From positions 1 through 64,000 of the forward strand of contig CAZXWN010000010.1 in assembly GCA_964644695.1 (NCBI GenBank): DNA of 64,000 nucleotides, written 5' to 3'. Source of the DNA: CAZXWN01 sp964644695 [NCBI: uncultured bacterium]. GTDB taxonomy: Bacteria; UBP4; UBA4092. Below are positions 17,420 to 26,339 of the stretch, piece by piece (within the stretch, counting starts at the first letter, position 1; the number at the start of each line of letters is the position of its first letter). A program made the translations under genes and the position numbers. The notes under the pieces are model-generated. The model had not been told where the DNA came from. It worked only from the letters and a program-made list of their open reading frames with translations, and ran no database searches.

Positions 17420-17425
17420 TATAAT
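17420..17425 (+). promoter_or_regulatory. purF -10 box close to the start codon
   Basis: A perfect TATAAT ends nine bases before ATG 17435, so the transcript would start only a few bases before the ATG. There is no Shine-Dalgarno site at this ATG. No good -35 box is visible. Confidence 0.45.
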
Positions 17426-17434
17426 ATTAATGCT

Positions 17435-18844
17435 ATGTACTTCTCAGATAAATTGCACGAGGAATGTGGAGTTTTTGGAATATTTGGGCATCCAGAAGCA
17501 TCCCGCCTCACCTACCTTGGACTTTATGCCCTGCAACATCGGGGACAAGAATCCGCCGGCATTTGTACCTCTGACGGTAATAAACACTGTCATCATGTCG
17601 GGATGGGCTTGGTCGCCGATATCTTCAATATGGATACCCTGGACCGTTTGACAGGCGATATGGCTATTGGTCATGTCCGCTACTCAACCGCAGGATCCAG
17701 TATCATCACCAATGCACAACCTATCTGTGTGAACAGTAAAATCGGACCCTTGGCTCTGGCTCATAATGGGAACCTGGTTAATACGGATGAGCTGAAAGCT
17801 AAGTTGGTGCAGGAAGGGGCTATCTTCTCTGGGACGACAGACAGTGAAGTCATGGTCCACCTGATGGCTCGCTCCCGCAAGGAAACCCTTCCAGAAATTG
17901 TCATTGATGCCCTCTCACAGGTCAAAGGTGCGTACAGTATCCTGGTGATGAGTAAAGACACCATGATTGCCGTCCGTGACCCTATGGGGTTCCGTCCTTT
18001 CTGTATTGGACAAGTCAATGATGCATGGGTACTTGCCTCTGAAACATGTGCTTTTGACATGGTGGGTGGTAAGTATTTCCATGACCTGAATCCTGGAGAA
18101 ATGGTCATTATCCCGAAAAACGGGGAAATTCAGTCTATCCAGGCATTTCCTCCCGCTAAAAAGCTGCAGCAGTGTATTTTTGAACTGGTTTATTTTGCCC
18201 GTCCGGATTCCTTAGTTTACTCTCAAAGTGTGATGCAGTTCCGGAAAGCGATTGGTCACCAGTTGGCGATTGAGCACCCTGCCAAAGCAGATGTGGTCAT
18301 CTCGATTCCCGACTCAGCGAACTGTCATGCGATTGGGTTTGCTGAACAATCAGGGATTCCTTATGATATGGGACTGATTCGAAATCACTATATCGGCCGA
18401 ACCTTTATTGAACCCCGCCAGTCTATCCGGGATTTTGGTGTCAAACTCAAACATAATGCTGTTTCTTCGGTTCTTAACGGAAAAAGGGTCGTGGTGGTTG
18501 ATGATTCCGTTGTTCGCGGGACTACTTCACGAAAGTTGATGAAGATGATTCGAGCCGCCGGAGCACGGGAAATTCATTTACGGATTGCTTCCCCACCCTA
18601 TACAGACCCCTGTTATTATGGGGTTGATACACCTGATCCGTCTAAACTGATTGCCGCAAATATGACGGTGGAACAAATCCGGGAATATATTGGTGTGGAC
18701 AGCATCGGGTATATCAGTATTGAAGGTATGCTCGGCTGCGTTGGTACGCATAGCCATAAATTCTGTACTTCCTGTTTCACAGGGAAATATCCGGAAGAAG
18801 CTCTTCCGAATTGCGAAACCTGTAAAACATGTTCCAGTAAATAA
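17435..18844 (+). CDS. purF: Amidophosphoribosyltransferase
   Basis: First step of purine synthesis: PRPP plus glutamine to phosphoribosylamine. 469 residues. I place the start at ATG 17435, not 17414, because it gives a ten-residue propeptide (MYFSDKLHEE) before the catalytic Cys of CGVFGIFG, as in the Bacillus-type enzyme. N-terminal glutaminase motifs include LQHRGQESAG and HNGNLVN. The PRPP loop is VVVVDDSVVRGTT. The [4Fe-4S] ligand cysteines appear kept (LQQCIFEL, DPCYYG, FCTSCF), so it is the oxygen-sensitive iron-sulfur type. It lies upstream of pyrR and pyrB, forming a small nucleotide-synthesis region. Confidence 0.95.
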   Translation: MYFSDKLHEECGVFGIFGHPEASRLTYLGLYALQHRGQESAGICTSDGNKHCHHVGMGLVADIFNMDTLDRLTGDMAIGHVRYSTAGSSIITNAQPICVNSKIGPLALAHNGNLVNTDELKAKLVQEGAIFSGTTDSEVMVHLMARSRKETLPEIVIDALSQVKGAYSILVMSKDTMIAVRDPMGFRPFCIGQVNDAWVLASETCAFDMVGGKYFHDLNPGEMVIIPKNGEIQSIQAFPPAKKLQQCIFELVYFARPDSLVYSQSVMQFRKAIGHQLAIEHPAKADVVISIPDSANCHAIGFAEQSGIPYDMGLIRNHYIGRTFIEPRQSIRDFGVKLKHNAVSSVLNGKRVVVVDDSVVRGTTSRKLMKMIRAAGAREIHLRIASPPYTDPCYYGVDTPDPSKLIAANMTVEQIREYIGVDSIGYISIEGMLGCVGTHSHKFCTSCFTGKYPEEALPNCETCKTCSSK

Positions 18845-18992
18845 GATATATTTGACCTGGTTCTGTCATTCTTACCCTCACGAATAATGAGGGTTGAGTG
18901 TGTCCGTTTTCTTGATGGAAGCATCGTTCTGGGTTATGATGTCCAAAATATATCCGATATATTTTTAAAATAGAATAATTAATACAACAACT
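18845..18992 (+). promoter_or_regulatory. Leader between purF and pyrR with hairpins
   Basis: ACCCTCA / TGAGGGT (18874-18880 and 18888-18894) form a perfect stem with a seven-base loop. An AT-rich inverted repeat (about 18947-18966, AATATATC/GATATATT) followed by T's lies further on. A TAGAAT -10-like box sits at 18971-18976. Whether any of this is a PyrR-responsive element is unknown; it does not match the known Bacillus attenuator by eye. Confidence 0.35.
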
Positions 18993-19544
18993 ATGACATG
19001 GACAACTAAAAAAACCATTATGGATGCGGCGGAAATCACCCGCTGTCTGGAACGAATGGTTTATGAAATTCGGGAAGAACATCCCGATGGAAAAGACCTG
19101 TTGATTGTGGGGATTCGGACCCGGGGCGTTTATCTCGCCGAGCGGTTAAAATCCATTTTAGACTCCGTTTATAGCCAACCCGTTCCATTGGGGATTGTTG
19201 ATATTACTTTATACCGGGATGACCTGACCCGGTTGGATTACCAGCCTCAGGTCAAAGATACCCAGCTCCCCTTTGATATGGATGACCGAAAAATCCTCTT
19301 GGTAGACGATGTCCTTTATACCGGAAGGACGATTCGGGCGGCGATGGATGTTCTCTTTGATTTCGGGCGGCCTAAGAGTATCCAACTGGCGGTGCTGGTT
19401 GATAGAGGGCATCGGGAATTACCGGTACAAGCGGATTATGTGGGGAAAAAGGTTCCGACCAGCCGGACTGAACAAGTCCAGGTTTCCCTCAAGGAATCCG
19501 AGAATACTGACGAAGTGTTGATTTTAGAAAAAGCCAACGTCTGA
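18993..19544 (+). CDS. pyrR: PyrR bifunctional regulator / uracil phosphoribosyltransferase
   Basis: 183 residues, the PyrR family: PRPP loop ILLVDDVLYTGRTIRAAMD, IRTRGVYLAERL and LVDRGHRELPV(Q)ADYVGK. In Gram-positive bacteria PyrR binds pyr mRNA and adjusts attenuation in response to UMP, with weak uracil phosphoribosyltransferase activity. It stands just upstream of pyrB, the usual arrangement. No Shine-Dalgarno site is visible at ATG 18993. It could regulate pyrB through the leader before it, but a classic anti-terminator was not recognised. Confidence 0.93.
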   Translation: MTWTTKKTIMDAAEITRCLERMVYEIREEHPDGKDLLIVGIRTRGVYLAERLKSILDSVYSQPVPLGIVDITLYRDDLTRLDYQPQVKDTQLPFDMDDRKILLVDDVLYTGRTIRAAMDVLFDFGRPKSIQLAVLVDRGHRELPVQADYVGKKVPTSRTEQVQVSLKESENTDEVLILEKANV

Positions 19545-19562
19545 TTATGATAATGAGGCCTT

Positions 19563-20504
19563 ATGGAACTCAAATCTAGACACCTGCTGGGCTTGGAACA
19601 TCTGGACAAGTCCGAAATTGAACTCATCCTGCAGACAGCCAAACCATTTAAAGAAATATTTACCCGGTCGGTTAAAAAAGTGCCTGCACTCCGGGGTAGA
19701 ACTGTTGTTAATTTATTCTTTGAGCCCTCCACTCGGACTCGTACTTCTTTTGAATTGGCCGCCAAACGACTCTCCGCTGATGTGGTAAACATTGCCATTG
19801 CACAATCTTCCGTAGTGAAGGGGGAATCCCTTCTGGATACGGTTCAAACCGTGGAAGCCATGAAGACGGATTTCCTTGTGATTCGGCATGCCTGTGCCGG
19901 AGTTCCGCATTTTCTCGCCTCACGAGTTAAATCAGCGATTGTTAATGCCGGCGACGGGCAGCATGCCCATCCAACCCAGGGTTTACTCGATTTGTTCACC
20001 ATTTGGGAAACAAAAAAACGGATAGATGGACTTCATGTCGCTATTGTCGGGGACATTCGGCACAGCCGAGTGGCCCGATCTAATATCTTTGCACTTACCA
20101 AACTTGGGGCGAAAGTGACCCTGGTAGGACCTCCCACCTTAATACCCCCTGATATTCAAAAACTGGGTGTGAATGTATCTTATAGTCTGGATGCTGTTGT
20201 GGAAGATGCGGATGTCATCAATATTCTTCGGTTGCAGCTTGAGCGCCAGAAAAAGAATATGTTTCCTTCCATTCGTGAATACCATGCAATATGGGGCATG
20301 AATGGAGAACGGCTTCGCAAGGCCAAAAAAGATGTCATGATCATGCATCCGGGACCTATGAATCGGGGCGTGGAAATATCTCCCGATGTGGCCGATAGTC
20401 CCCAGTCCCACATTCTCGAACAGGTCACCAATGGGGTGGCGGTTCGGATGGCAGTTCTTTATTTACTGGCTGGTGGGCGTCACGAAAAAGTCGAAACCGA
20501 ATAA
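19563..20504 (+). CDS. pyrB: Aspartate carbamoyltransferase catalytic subunit
   Basis: 313 residues; condenses carbamoyl phosphate and aspartate in pyrimidine synthesis. The carbamoyl-phosphate site FEPSTRTRTSFE, the loop KGESLLDT, HPTQGLLD and MHPGPMNRGVEI are intact. TGAGG precedes the ATG. It follows pyrR by 18 bases, so the two are one operon. Unlike many pyr operons, no pyrC follows and no pyrI regulatory subunit is nearby. Confidence 0.95.
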   Translation: MELKSRHLLGLEHLDKSEIELILQTAKPFKEIFTRSVKKVPALRGRTVVNLFFEPSTRTRTSFELAAKRLSADVVNIAIAQSSVVKGESLLDTVQTVEAMKTDFLVIRHACAGVPHFLASRVKSAIVNAGDGQHAHPTQGLLDLFTIWETKKRIDGLHVAIVGDIRHSRVARSNIFALTKLGAKVTLVGPPTLIPPDIQKLGVNVSYSLDAVVEDADVINILRLQLERQKKNMFPSIREYHAIWGMNGERLRKAKKDVMIMHPGPMNRGVEISPDVADSPQSHILEQVTNGVAVRMAVLYLLAGGRHEKVETE

Positions 20505-20537
20505 TATCTTTAATATACCGGCTCTGTTTGTAAAAGG

Positions 20538-20554
20538 CTCCCCGCCTTTTCAAG
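20538..20554 (+). repeat. Fragment of the hairpin repeat family
   Basis: CTCCCCGCCTTTTCAAG matches the first half of the hairpin module of repeats A1 and A2, without the rest of the element. It sits between pyrB and the ankyrin gene. Confidence 0.5.
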
Positions 20555-20635
20555 AAGAAATATTTATTTTCCGATAAACTGGTGCTGAGCACTGGACTTT
20601 CATCTAATCAACACCATAAAGGGATGGAATAAAAG

Positions 20636-21991
20636 ATGAAAAAGTTTTTTATACGGATGATTTGTTTAAGTCTGCTGATAGGGTTTTCCTTTATTTCTGA
20701 TGGTTATAGTGCTGCAGTGCCCGTGGTTAAAGAAGATACCCCACTAATAAAAGCTGTTATGAAGGGGCAGATTGATAGTGTCAAACACTTATTAGATAAC
20801 GGTGCAAAAGTAAATGTAAGAAACAATAATGGTGATTCACCTCTGATGATTGCAGCTGTTGATGGAAATTTTGAGATTGTTAAATTACTGGTACAAAACG
20901 GTGCGGAAGTGAATTTTCAAAATCCGTATTTCGGTGGAACAGCCTTGATTGGAGCTGCCGAGAATAATCATGTGGATATTGTTAAATTCTTACTGGATAA
21001 CAGTGCAAAGGTAAATGCACGGAAGAAAATTGATGGAACGACAGCCTTGATTGTGGGTGCGCATAATCCAAAAATAGTAAAGCTTTTATTGGACAAAGGT
21101 GCGGATATCAACATAAAACGTACAGATAATGGATCCTCCGCCATATTGGAATCGGTTTATGACTCACCAGAGTCTTTCAATCTTCTGTTTGAAAAAGGTG
21201 CGGATATTACGGTACAAAATAAATCAGGACAGACTGTTTTACTTAAGGCCGCACAATACGATCATCCCGATATTGTGAATTGTCTGATTAATACCGGAAA
21301 ATTTGATGACAACTCAGTATTTTTGGCGTCCGCAGCGATTGGTTCTCTTGATACGGTACGAGAACTGATGATTAAAAAAGGGATTAATGTTGATGTAAGA
21401 GATAGTATCAAGCGTACGGCTTTAATTTATGCGGCGATGAACAGCCGCAACGATGTTATTCAATATCTCTTATCCCAGGGAGCCAGTCTGAATGCCAGAG
21501 ATAATGAGGGTGATTCAGCCTTGATTCATGCAGCGACTAGTGATAACTCCGAAACAGTGAAGTTGTTTTTGGACAAGGGTGTTGATATCAATCAAAGGAA
21601 TAACGATGGCCAGACACCTCTGATAAAGGCTGCATGTTATGGCAATTTAACGACTGTTAAATGCCTTGTCTCCAGGGGAGCGGATGTGAATGCAAAAGAC
21701 GCAACATACGGTCAGACAGCCTTAATGTACGCTCTTTTTAATCAAGAATATTTTGATACCGTGAAGTTCCTGATAGATAACGGTGCGGATGTGAATGTGA
21801 AATCCATAAATAACTTAACACCCTTGATGTATGCAGCAGACACGGGTGACCCGCGCGCTGTTAAGTTATTGTTATCAAAAGGTGCCCGTGTGAATGCAAA
21901 AACCACTAACAATCTAACAGCATTGAAGTATGCCATTCATAACGGTCATTCTCAAGTTGTTAAAATCCTGAAAGCCGCTGGCGCTAAATAA
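20636..21991 (+). CDS. Exported ankyrin-repeat protein
   Basis: 451 residues. Residues 1-26 are a signal peptide (KKFFIRMICLSLLIGFSF, cleavage near YSAA). The remainder is about twelve ankyrin repeats of about 33 residues (GDSPLMIAAVDGNFEIVKLLVQNGAEVN and relatives). Ankyrin repeats bind proteins; an exported form may act in the periplasm or outside the cell. A few repeats in the middle (DDNSVFLASAAIGSLDTVRELM) are degenerate. An AAGGGATGG stretch precedes the ATG. It is a single gene with no obvious partner; some bacterial ankyrin proteins have an anti-toxin or inhibitor role, but there is no evidence here. Confidence 0.88.
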   Translation: MKKFFIRMICLSLLIGFSFISDGYSAAVPVVKEDTPLIKAVMKGQIDSVKHLLDNGAKVNVRNNNGDSPLMIAAVDGNFEIVKLLVQNGAEVNFQNPYFGGTALIGAAENNHVDIVKFLLDNSAKVNARKKIDGTTALIVGAHNPKIVKLLLDKGADINIKRTDNGSSAILESVYDSPESFNLLFEKGADITVQNKSGQTVLLKAAQYDHPDIVNCLINTGKFDDNSVFLASAAIGSLDTVRELMIKKGINVDVRDSIKRTALIYAAMNSRNDVIQYLLSQGASLNARDNEGDSALIHAATSDNSETVKLFLDKGVDINQRNNDGQTPLIKAACYGNLTTVKCLVSRGADVNAKDATYGQTALMYALFNQEYFDTVKFLIDNGADVNVKSINNLTPLMYAADTGDPRAVKLLLSKGARVNAKTTNNLTALKYAIHNGHSQVVKILKAAGAK

Positions 21992-22231
21992 CAGTGTGCT
22001 GAAAGATTGAATAAAACTATAAAACGGGGCATTCCATTTATACATTAGGGGTTTATACCGGTGTTTATAAGAAAAGAACCGGCGTGTTTTGGATAGATGA
22101 AGAAAATTCCAGTGGAAATAATTTTGAAAAGGTTAATAATAAATATGTTTCAAATATAGTTTTATTATATTCACACATTACTTGATTTAATGATAACGAT
22201 GCCAAGAAGAAAAGGATTTGTTTAAGACGTT
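21992..22231. other. AT-rich gap with a start-less open frame
   Basis: A frame without ATG (about 22015-22185) reads GVYTGVYKKRTGVFWIDEE and ends at TGA. It may be the remnant of a coding sequence, but it is too short to judge. Nothing else is visible. Confidence 0.3.
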
Positions 22232-23095
22232 ATGAAAAACTATCAAACAGTAAAACTATATCTTTTTGAGGGAATTCCCAATGGCGCAAAAAAAATACAA
22301 GTAAGTAATTGGTCTGGTCTTGCTTTTCTGATTCCCAGAAATAGAATCAAGGTTGTTGATGATCGTGATGAATTCAAAAAACAATGTTTATATTTCTTGG
22401 TTAGTGATCTGTCTGGAGACCCTGAAGTCTATATTGGGGAGGCTGAAAATTTCCAAAAGAGAATCTCCCAACATAATAGGAATAGTGATAAGGATTTTTG
22501 GAATATATGTATAGTTTTTATGTCAAAAGATGAAAACTTGTCAAAAGCGCATGTCAAATATTTAGAAGCAACTTTTATATCTGATTGTAGGATAGCTAAT
22601 CGAGCAAAAAAACTTCATAACCGTAACAATCCCGAGGGTTCGAGACTTCCAGAGGAAGATTGTGCTGAGATGGAGGCGTTTAAAGAATATGTGAAGTTAG
22701 TACTTTCATCTATTGGGTACACTTTTCATGAAAATGTTAAATCTGAAGATAGAGTAATTGATAAATATCATATTAAAGTAGGTGATTATGTTACAGAGGG
22801 TATACGGAATTCAGAAGGCATGATTATTATTGAAGGATCAAAAATAGCAAAAAAAGAGTTAGATGAAAATAAATACAAATTATGGACTGAATACCGTAAT
22901 AAATACTTGGTTGAACAGTCTATAAAAGATGATGGTGATTACTATCTGGTAATGAAAAATATTGCTTTTTCAAGTGTTTCAACGGCGGCTGGGTTTGTTC
23001 AAGGACGAAATGCTAATGGTTGGAAAGAATGGAAGAATGATAATGGGAAAACTCTTGATGAAATTGAACGAAAAAGCATGAAGGCTAGTGGATAG
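22232..23095 (+). CDS. GIY-YIG nuclease-like protein with DUF4357-like end
   Basis: 287 residues. The GIY-YIG-like core (about 50-115) has CLYFLVSD and VYIGEAENFQKRISQHN, with a variant first motif (LYF instead of GIY). The C-terminus (STAAGFVQGRNANGWKEWK) fits DUF4357, which often ends such proteins. These occur as stand-alone genes in accessory DNA, often with restriction or defence genes. The gene is visibly more AT-rich and Lys/Asn-rich than its neighbours, which suggests transfer. AAAAGGA lies a little far upstream of the ATG. DNA cleavage is inferred from the fold only. Confidence 0.75.
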   Translation: MKNYQTVKLYLFEGIPNGAKKIQVSNWSGLAFLIPRNRIKVVDDRDEFKKQCLYFLVSDLSGDPEVYIGEAENFQKRISQHNRNSDKDFWNICIVFMSKDENLSKAHVKYLEATFISDCRIANRAKKLHNRNNPEGSRLPEEDCAEMEAFKEYVKLVLSSIGYTFHENVKSEDRVIDKYHIKVGDYVTEGIRNSEGMIIIEGSKIAKKELDENKYKLWTEYRNKYLVEQSIKDDGDYYLVMKNIAFSSVSTAAGFVQGRNANGWKEWKNDNGKTLDEIERKSMKASG

Positions 23096-23496
23096 GCACG
23101 GTAAATACAAAGACCGGCATTTTGAAAAACTAAAATGAACTGAACTTGTGATAATTCTAAAAGATAGAAAAGTTTACAAATTAGGTTATTGATATTTTGT
23201 TCTTACTTTTAAGCTCCCCATACTCCACCTTGGATTAATCCTTCCCTGTTCTTAAGCTCTCTTAGTTTCGTCCTTGCTCTTGTACTTAGCACCCCTGACT
23301 TAGCTCTTTTCCTGCTCTTGCTCTGTTCTTAAGCTCCCCGCCTTTTCAAGGAGGGGTGGCGTTCTTCAGCCGGGGTGGTTAGCCCTTCCACTCTCCCCAA
23401 TCTTTCCTTCCCCATTCCTATTGGACCCATAGGACCTATAAGACCTATCGGACCTATTCCTCTTCCAATCCTTTTATTCCTCAAAATTTTATCCAT
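23096..23496. other. Gene-free stretch with composite repeat
   Basis: Besides repeat A2, several degenerate TGTTCTTAAGCTC units (about 23198, 23248, 23277, 23324) suggest repeated local duplication. No gene is supported. Confidence 0.5.
23324..23461 (+). repeat. Composite intergenic repeat, copy A2
   Basis: Same module order as A1: TGTTCTT, hairpin CTCCCCGCCTTTTCAAGGAG (23334-23357), GGGGTGGTTAG, then five units of the CCTATNGGA minisatellite (23417-23461). The minisatellite units appear in nearly the same order as in A1. Confidence 0.8.
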
Positions 23497-23525
23497 AAGA
23501 CAGAAATCCCATCTTCACCTAAAAT
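23497..23525 (+). promoter_or_regulatory. queA promoter, near-leaderless
   Basis: AAGACA (23497-23502), 17 bases, TAAAAT (23520-23525); the ATG follows seven bases later, at about the expected transcription start. No ribosome site is present. Confidence 0.5.
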
Positions 23526-23532
23526 ATTAATA

Positions 23533-24582
23533 ATGAAAACTTCTGATTTCTATTTCGATTTACCCAAAGAATTGATTGCTCAGACTCCCCCTGACCTCCG
23601 GGGTAACTCGCGTTTGATGGTGCTTCATCGCACCACGGGTGAAATTGAGCACCGCCAATTCTCTGATATTGTTGAATATCTCCGGCCAAACGATGTCCTG
23701 GTGGTGAATGACTCCAGAGTCATCCCCGCCCGACTCTATGGGGCCAATGCCGCCTCTGAATCCCCCGTGGAACTGCTCTTAGTGGAACGGATAGACACTC
23801 ACACCTGGCTGGCGATGGTTCACCCGGGGAAAAAATGCCGTCCCGGAGCCACTCTGACTTTTGGAAATGGTAAATTGACCGCAGAAGTGCTGCCTTCCAC
23901 TCACGATTATTATCGGACTGTCCGCTTCACCTTTTCCGGTACTTGGGAAACCATGTTGGCGGAACTCGGCACCATGCCGGTCCCTCCCTATATCCACCGT
24001 GACCGGTCTGACACCGAACTGTTGAATCTGGATAAAACCCGCTATCAGACAGTGTATGCCCGTGAGGAGGGATCCATCGCAGCACCCACCGCCGGCCTTC
24101 ACTTCACCGAGGAACTTCTCCAGTCCATCGAATCAAAAGGAATCCCCGTTCTCCGGGTCACCCTTCATGTCGGCACAGGGACTTTCCTTCCCGTGAAAAC
24201 CGAATCCATCGAAGACCACCCCATGCATGAAGAACGATACCTCTTGTCTCCGGAAACCGTGAACCGTATCCATCAGGCAAAACGGGACGGAGGACGAGTT
24301 ATTGCCGTCGGAACGACTACCACCCGGGTCCTTGAATCGGTGGCCGATGACAAGGGTAACCTCACACCCGGACCGGGAGCTACCCGCATCTTCATTTATC
24401 CCGGATATCGATTCAAATGTGTGGATGACTTGATTACTAATTTCCATCTCCCGGAATCCACCCTGGTCATGTTGGTCTCTGCTCTGGCGGACCGTGAGAA
24501 AGTCCTTCACGCCTACCACGAAGCCGTTGCCCATCAGTACCGGTTCTATTCCTATGGGGATGCGATGTTTATTACTCAATAA
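23533..24582 (+). CDS. queA: S-adenosylmethionine:tRNA ribosyltransferase-isomerase
   Basis: 349 residues, normal length. It transfers and isomerises the ribosyl moiety of SAM onto preQ1 in tRNA, in queuosine synthesis. Family motifs: FDLPKELIAQTPPDLRGNSRL, the N-terminal VLVVNDSRVIPARL, EEGSIAAPTAGLHFTEELL, LHVGTGTFLPV and ITNFHLPESTLVMLVSAL. Start ATG 23533 gives the full usual N-terminus, with a -10 box directly in front. No other queuosine gene is in the window. Confidence 0.96.
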   Translation: MKTSDFYFDLPKELIAQTPPDLRGNSRLMVLHRTTGEIEHRQFSDIVEYLRPNDVLVVNDSRVIPARLYGANAASESPVELLLVERIDTHTWLAMVHPGKKCRPGATLTFGNGKLTAEVLPSTHDYYRTVRFTFSGTWETMLAELGTMPVPPYIHRDRSDTELLNLDKTRYQTVYAREEGSIAAPTAGLHFTEELLQSIESKGIPVLRVTLHVGTGTFLPVKTESIEDHPMHEERYLLSPETVNRIHQAKRDGGRVIAVGTTTTRVLESVADDKGNLTPGPGATRIFIYPGYRFKCVDDLITNFHLPESTLVMLVSALADREKVLHAYHEAVAHQYRFYSYGDAMFITQ

Positions 24583-24642
24583 CGACCCTGTATTTCCCAA
24601 ACCAATTTCCTACAAATCTCGAATGTCTCCCCTCTGTCCCAA

Positions 24643-24665
24643 GAACGAAGCAGAAACGAAGAGGG
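24643..24665 (+). repeat. Fragment of the second intergenic repeat family
   Basis: AACGAAGCAGAAACGAAGAGG resembles the 47930 copy (AACGAAGCAGATACGAAGG). It lies between queA and the serine hydrolase gene. Confidence 0.4.
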
Positions 24666-24760
24666 TCAATTTTAATTTATAACCCCCAGATTAAAGTTAT
24701 AGTCTCACCTGTTGTTTAAATTAATTTGAACATTCCAAAAACTCTCTCCAAATCGGGGCG

Positions 24761-24766
24761 TATAAT
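24761..24766 (+). promoter_or_regulatory. -10 box of the serine hydrolase gene
   Basis: Perfect TATAAT about 47 bases before ATG 24814; no clear -35 box. The leader holds the GTGAGGTTG ribosome site. Confidence 0.4.
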
Positions 24767-24813
24767 AGAAATACCATTTATGTAATATTGTTAAATCCCC
24801 GTGAGGTTGAATA

Positions 24814-26259
24814 ATGGCCGATTACCCAATTAAATCTATCAGTGCCGACACCCTTGAAAAACTCGCCAAAGAAGCCTTATCCACATTTGAAGTTCCGGGA
24901 TGTGCGATTGCTATTGTCACCCGGGATAAAGTCCTTCATGAGGTTGGGTTTGGTGTCCGCGATATTACGAAAAAAGACCCCATAGACCCCGACACTCTCT
25001 TTGTGATTGCCTCCTGCACCAAATCCTTTTGTACAATGAGCCTTGCCCAGTTAGTCGATGCCGGCAAACTCGACTGGTACAAACCTGTCCGGGATTATAT
25101 GCCGGACTTTCGGTTATGGGATGAGACGGCAACGGCCCAAACTACCGCACGGGATCTTGTTTCGCATCAAACCGGTTTACCTCGACATGATACCATGTGG
25201 TACAAATCTGGCCTGTCTCAGGCCGAAGTGTTTCAAAGACTTCGGTATCTGGAACCCAATAAGGGATTCCGGGAAAGCTATCAATACAATAACCTGATGT
25301 ATATGGTGGCCGGACTTCTTGTGGAACGGATTACGGGAATGTCCTGGAATGATTATGTCCGCCAGAACATCCTGGACCCCCTTGGAATGAAAGAGACCCA
25401 TTTCTCCAATACAGAAACCCCATCCCGGCCAAACTATGCTCTCCCTCATCGTAAATATAAGGGAAAAGTTCGCCTGATACCTTTCTTGAATGTGGACGAA
25501 ATTACTCCCGGCGGTGGAATGATTTCCTGTATCCGTGAAATGAAAAACTGGGTTCAGTTCCACATGGGTGATGGCACCTGGAAAGGGCAGAAGATTATCT
25601 CTTCAACCCAGTTAGATATGATTCACCGGCCCCATGTTGCCACAGAAGAAAAACCTGATTTCCCCGAACTATTCCATACTTCCTATGGTCTGGGTTGGAA
25701 CATCCGCAGCCTTCGGGGGCATGAAATTGTGGCCCATCCCGGGAATCTGGAAGGGTTCTCGGCCCTGCAATCCTTCTCGCCTGCACATGGTGTCGGGATG
25801 ATTATTCTCAATAACCGGGCCGGGTCCAAACTTCCCTTCGCACTCTCCTGGGCCTTGTATGACCGCCTCTTCGGGTTATCTCCGATTGACTGGATCGGCC
25901 GTTACCGGGCGAAAGAAGAAAAAGATGCCAATGATGCCCTTAATTATCAGAAATCCCTGGATAAAGGACGGGTCTCTGGCACAACTCCGACCCATGATTT
26001 GAAAGAATATACCGGAGTTTATACGAACCCCGCCTATGGAAAAGCCGAAATTGAACTTAAGGATGGGAAACTGGTTATGTCATTCCATGACATGATTTTT
26101 AATCTATCCCATCACCATTACAACCTGTTCAAAGGCAAAAACGACCTGTTTGATCTTCAAGTCCGTATGTCTTTCCATCTGGACCTGAAAGGAAAGATTA
26201 ACAAGGTGGGGATTGACCTGATGCCGGAACTTAAAAAAGATATCGAATTTACGAGATAA
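24814..26259 (+). CDS. Beta-lactamase-fold serine hydrolase
   Basis: 481 residues. SCTKSF supplies the SxxK nucleophile and Lys, YQYNN the YxN motif, and HPGNLEGFSA takes the place of the third (HxG-type) motif, as in esterase EstB and D-aminopeptidase relatives. The C-terminal part (from about 390, LKEYTGVYTNPAYGKAEIEL) is a lipocalin-like DUF3471-type domain. No signal peptide is seen, so it is probably cytoplasmic, unlike beta-lactamases. The substrate is unknown; peptidase or esterase activity is likely. Single gene ending at a strong terminator. Confidence 0.87.
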   Translation: MADYPIKSISADTLEKLAKEALSTFEVPGCAIAIVTRDKVLHEVGFGVRDITKKDPIDPDTLFVIASCTKSFCTMSLAQLVDAGKLDWYKPVRDYMPDFRLWDETATAQTTARDLVSHQTGLPRHDTMWYKSGLSQAEVFQRLRYLEPNKGFRESYQYNNLMYMVAGLLVERITGMSWNDYVRQNILDPLGMKETHFSNTETPSRPNYALPHRKYKGKVRLIPFLNVDEITPGGGMISCIREMKNWVQFHMGDGTWKGQKIISSTQLDMIHRPHVATEEKPDFPELFHTSYGLGWNIRSLRGHEIVAHPGNLEGFSALQSFSPAHGVGMIILNNRAGSKLPFALSWALYDRLFGLSPIDWIGRYRAKEEKDANDALNYQKSLDKGRVSGTTPTHDLKEYTGVYTNPAYGKAEIELKDGKLVMSFHDMIFNLSHHHYNLFKGKNDLFDLQVRMSFHLDLKGKINKVGIDLMPELKKDIEFTR

Positions 26260-26270
26260 TTATAAATTAA

Positions 26271-26307
26271 AAGTCCTCCCCATTTTGAAGTGGGGAGGAC
26301 TTTTTTT
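26271..26307 (+). terminator. Strong intrinsic terminator
   Basis: AAGTCCTCCCCA (26271-26282) pairs with TGGGGAGGACTT (26291-26302) and is followed by a T-run. It lies between convergent genes and may serve both. Confidence 0.9.
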
Positions 26308-26339
26308 ATTGCACTAAATTGTAGGATGGGTAACTCTAC

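Noticed and set aside
23198-23345. TGTTCTTAAGCTC units as attachment sites or operators
   Set aside because: Units are degenerate, irregularly spaced, and no integrase or regulator is nearby.
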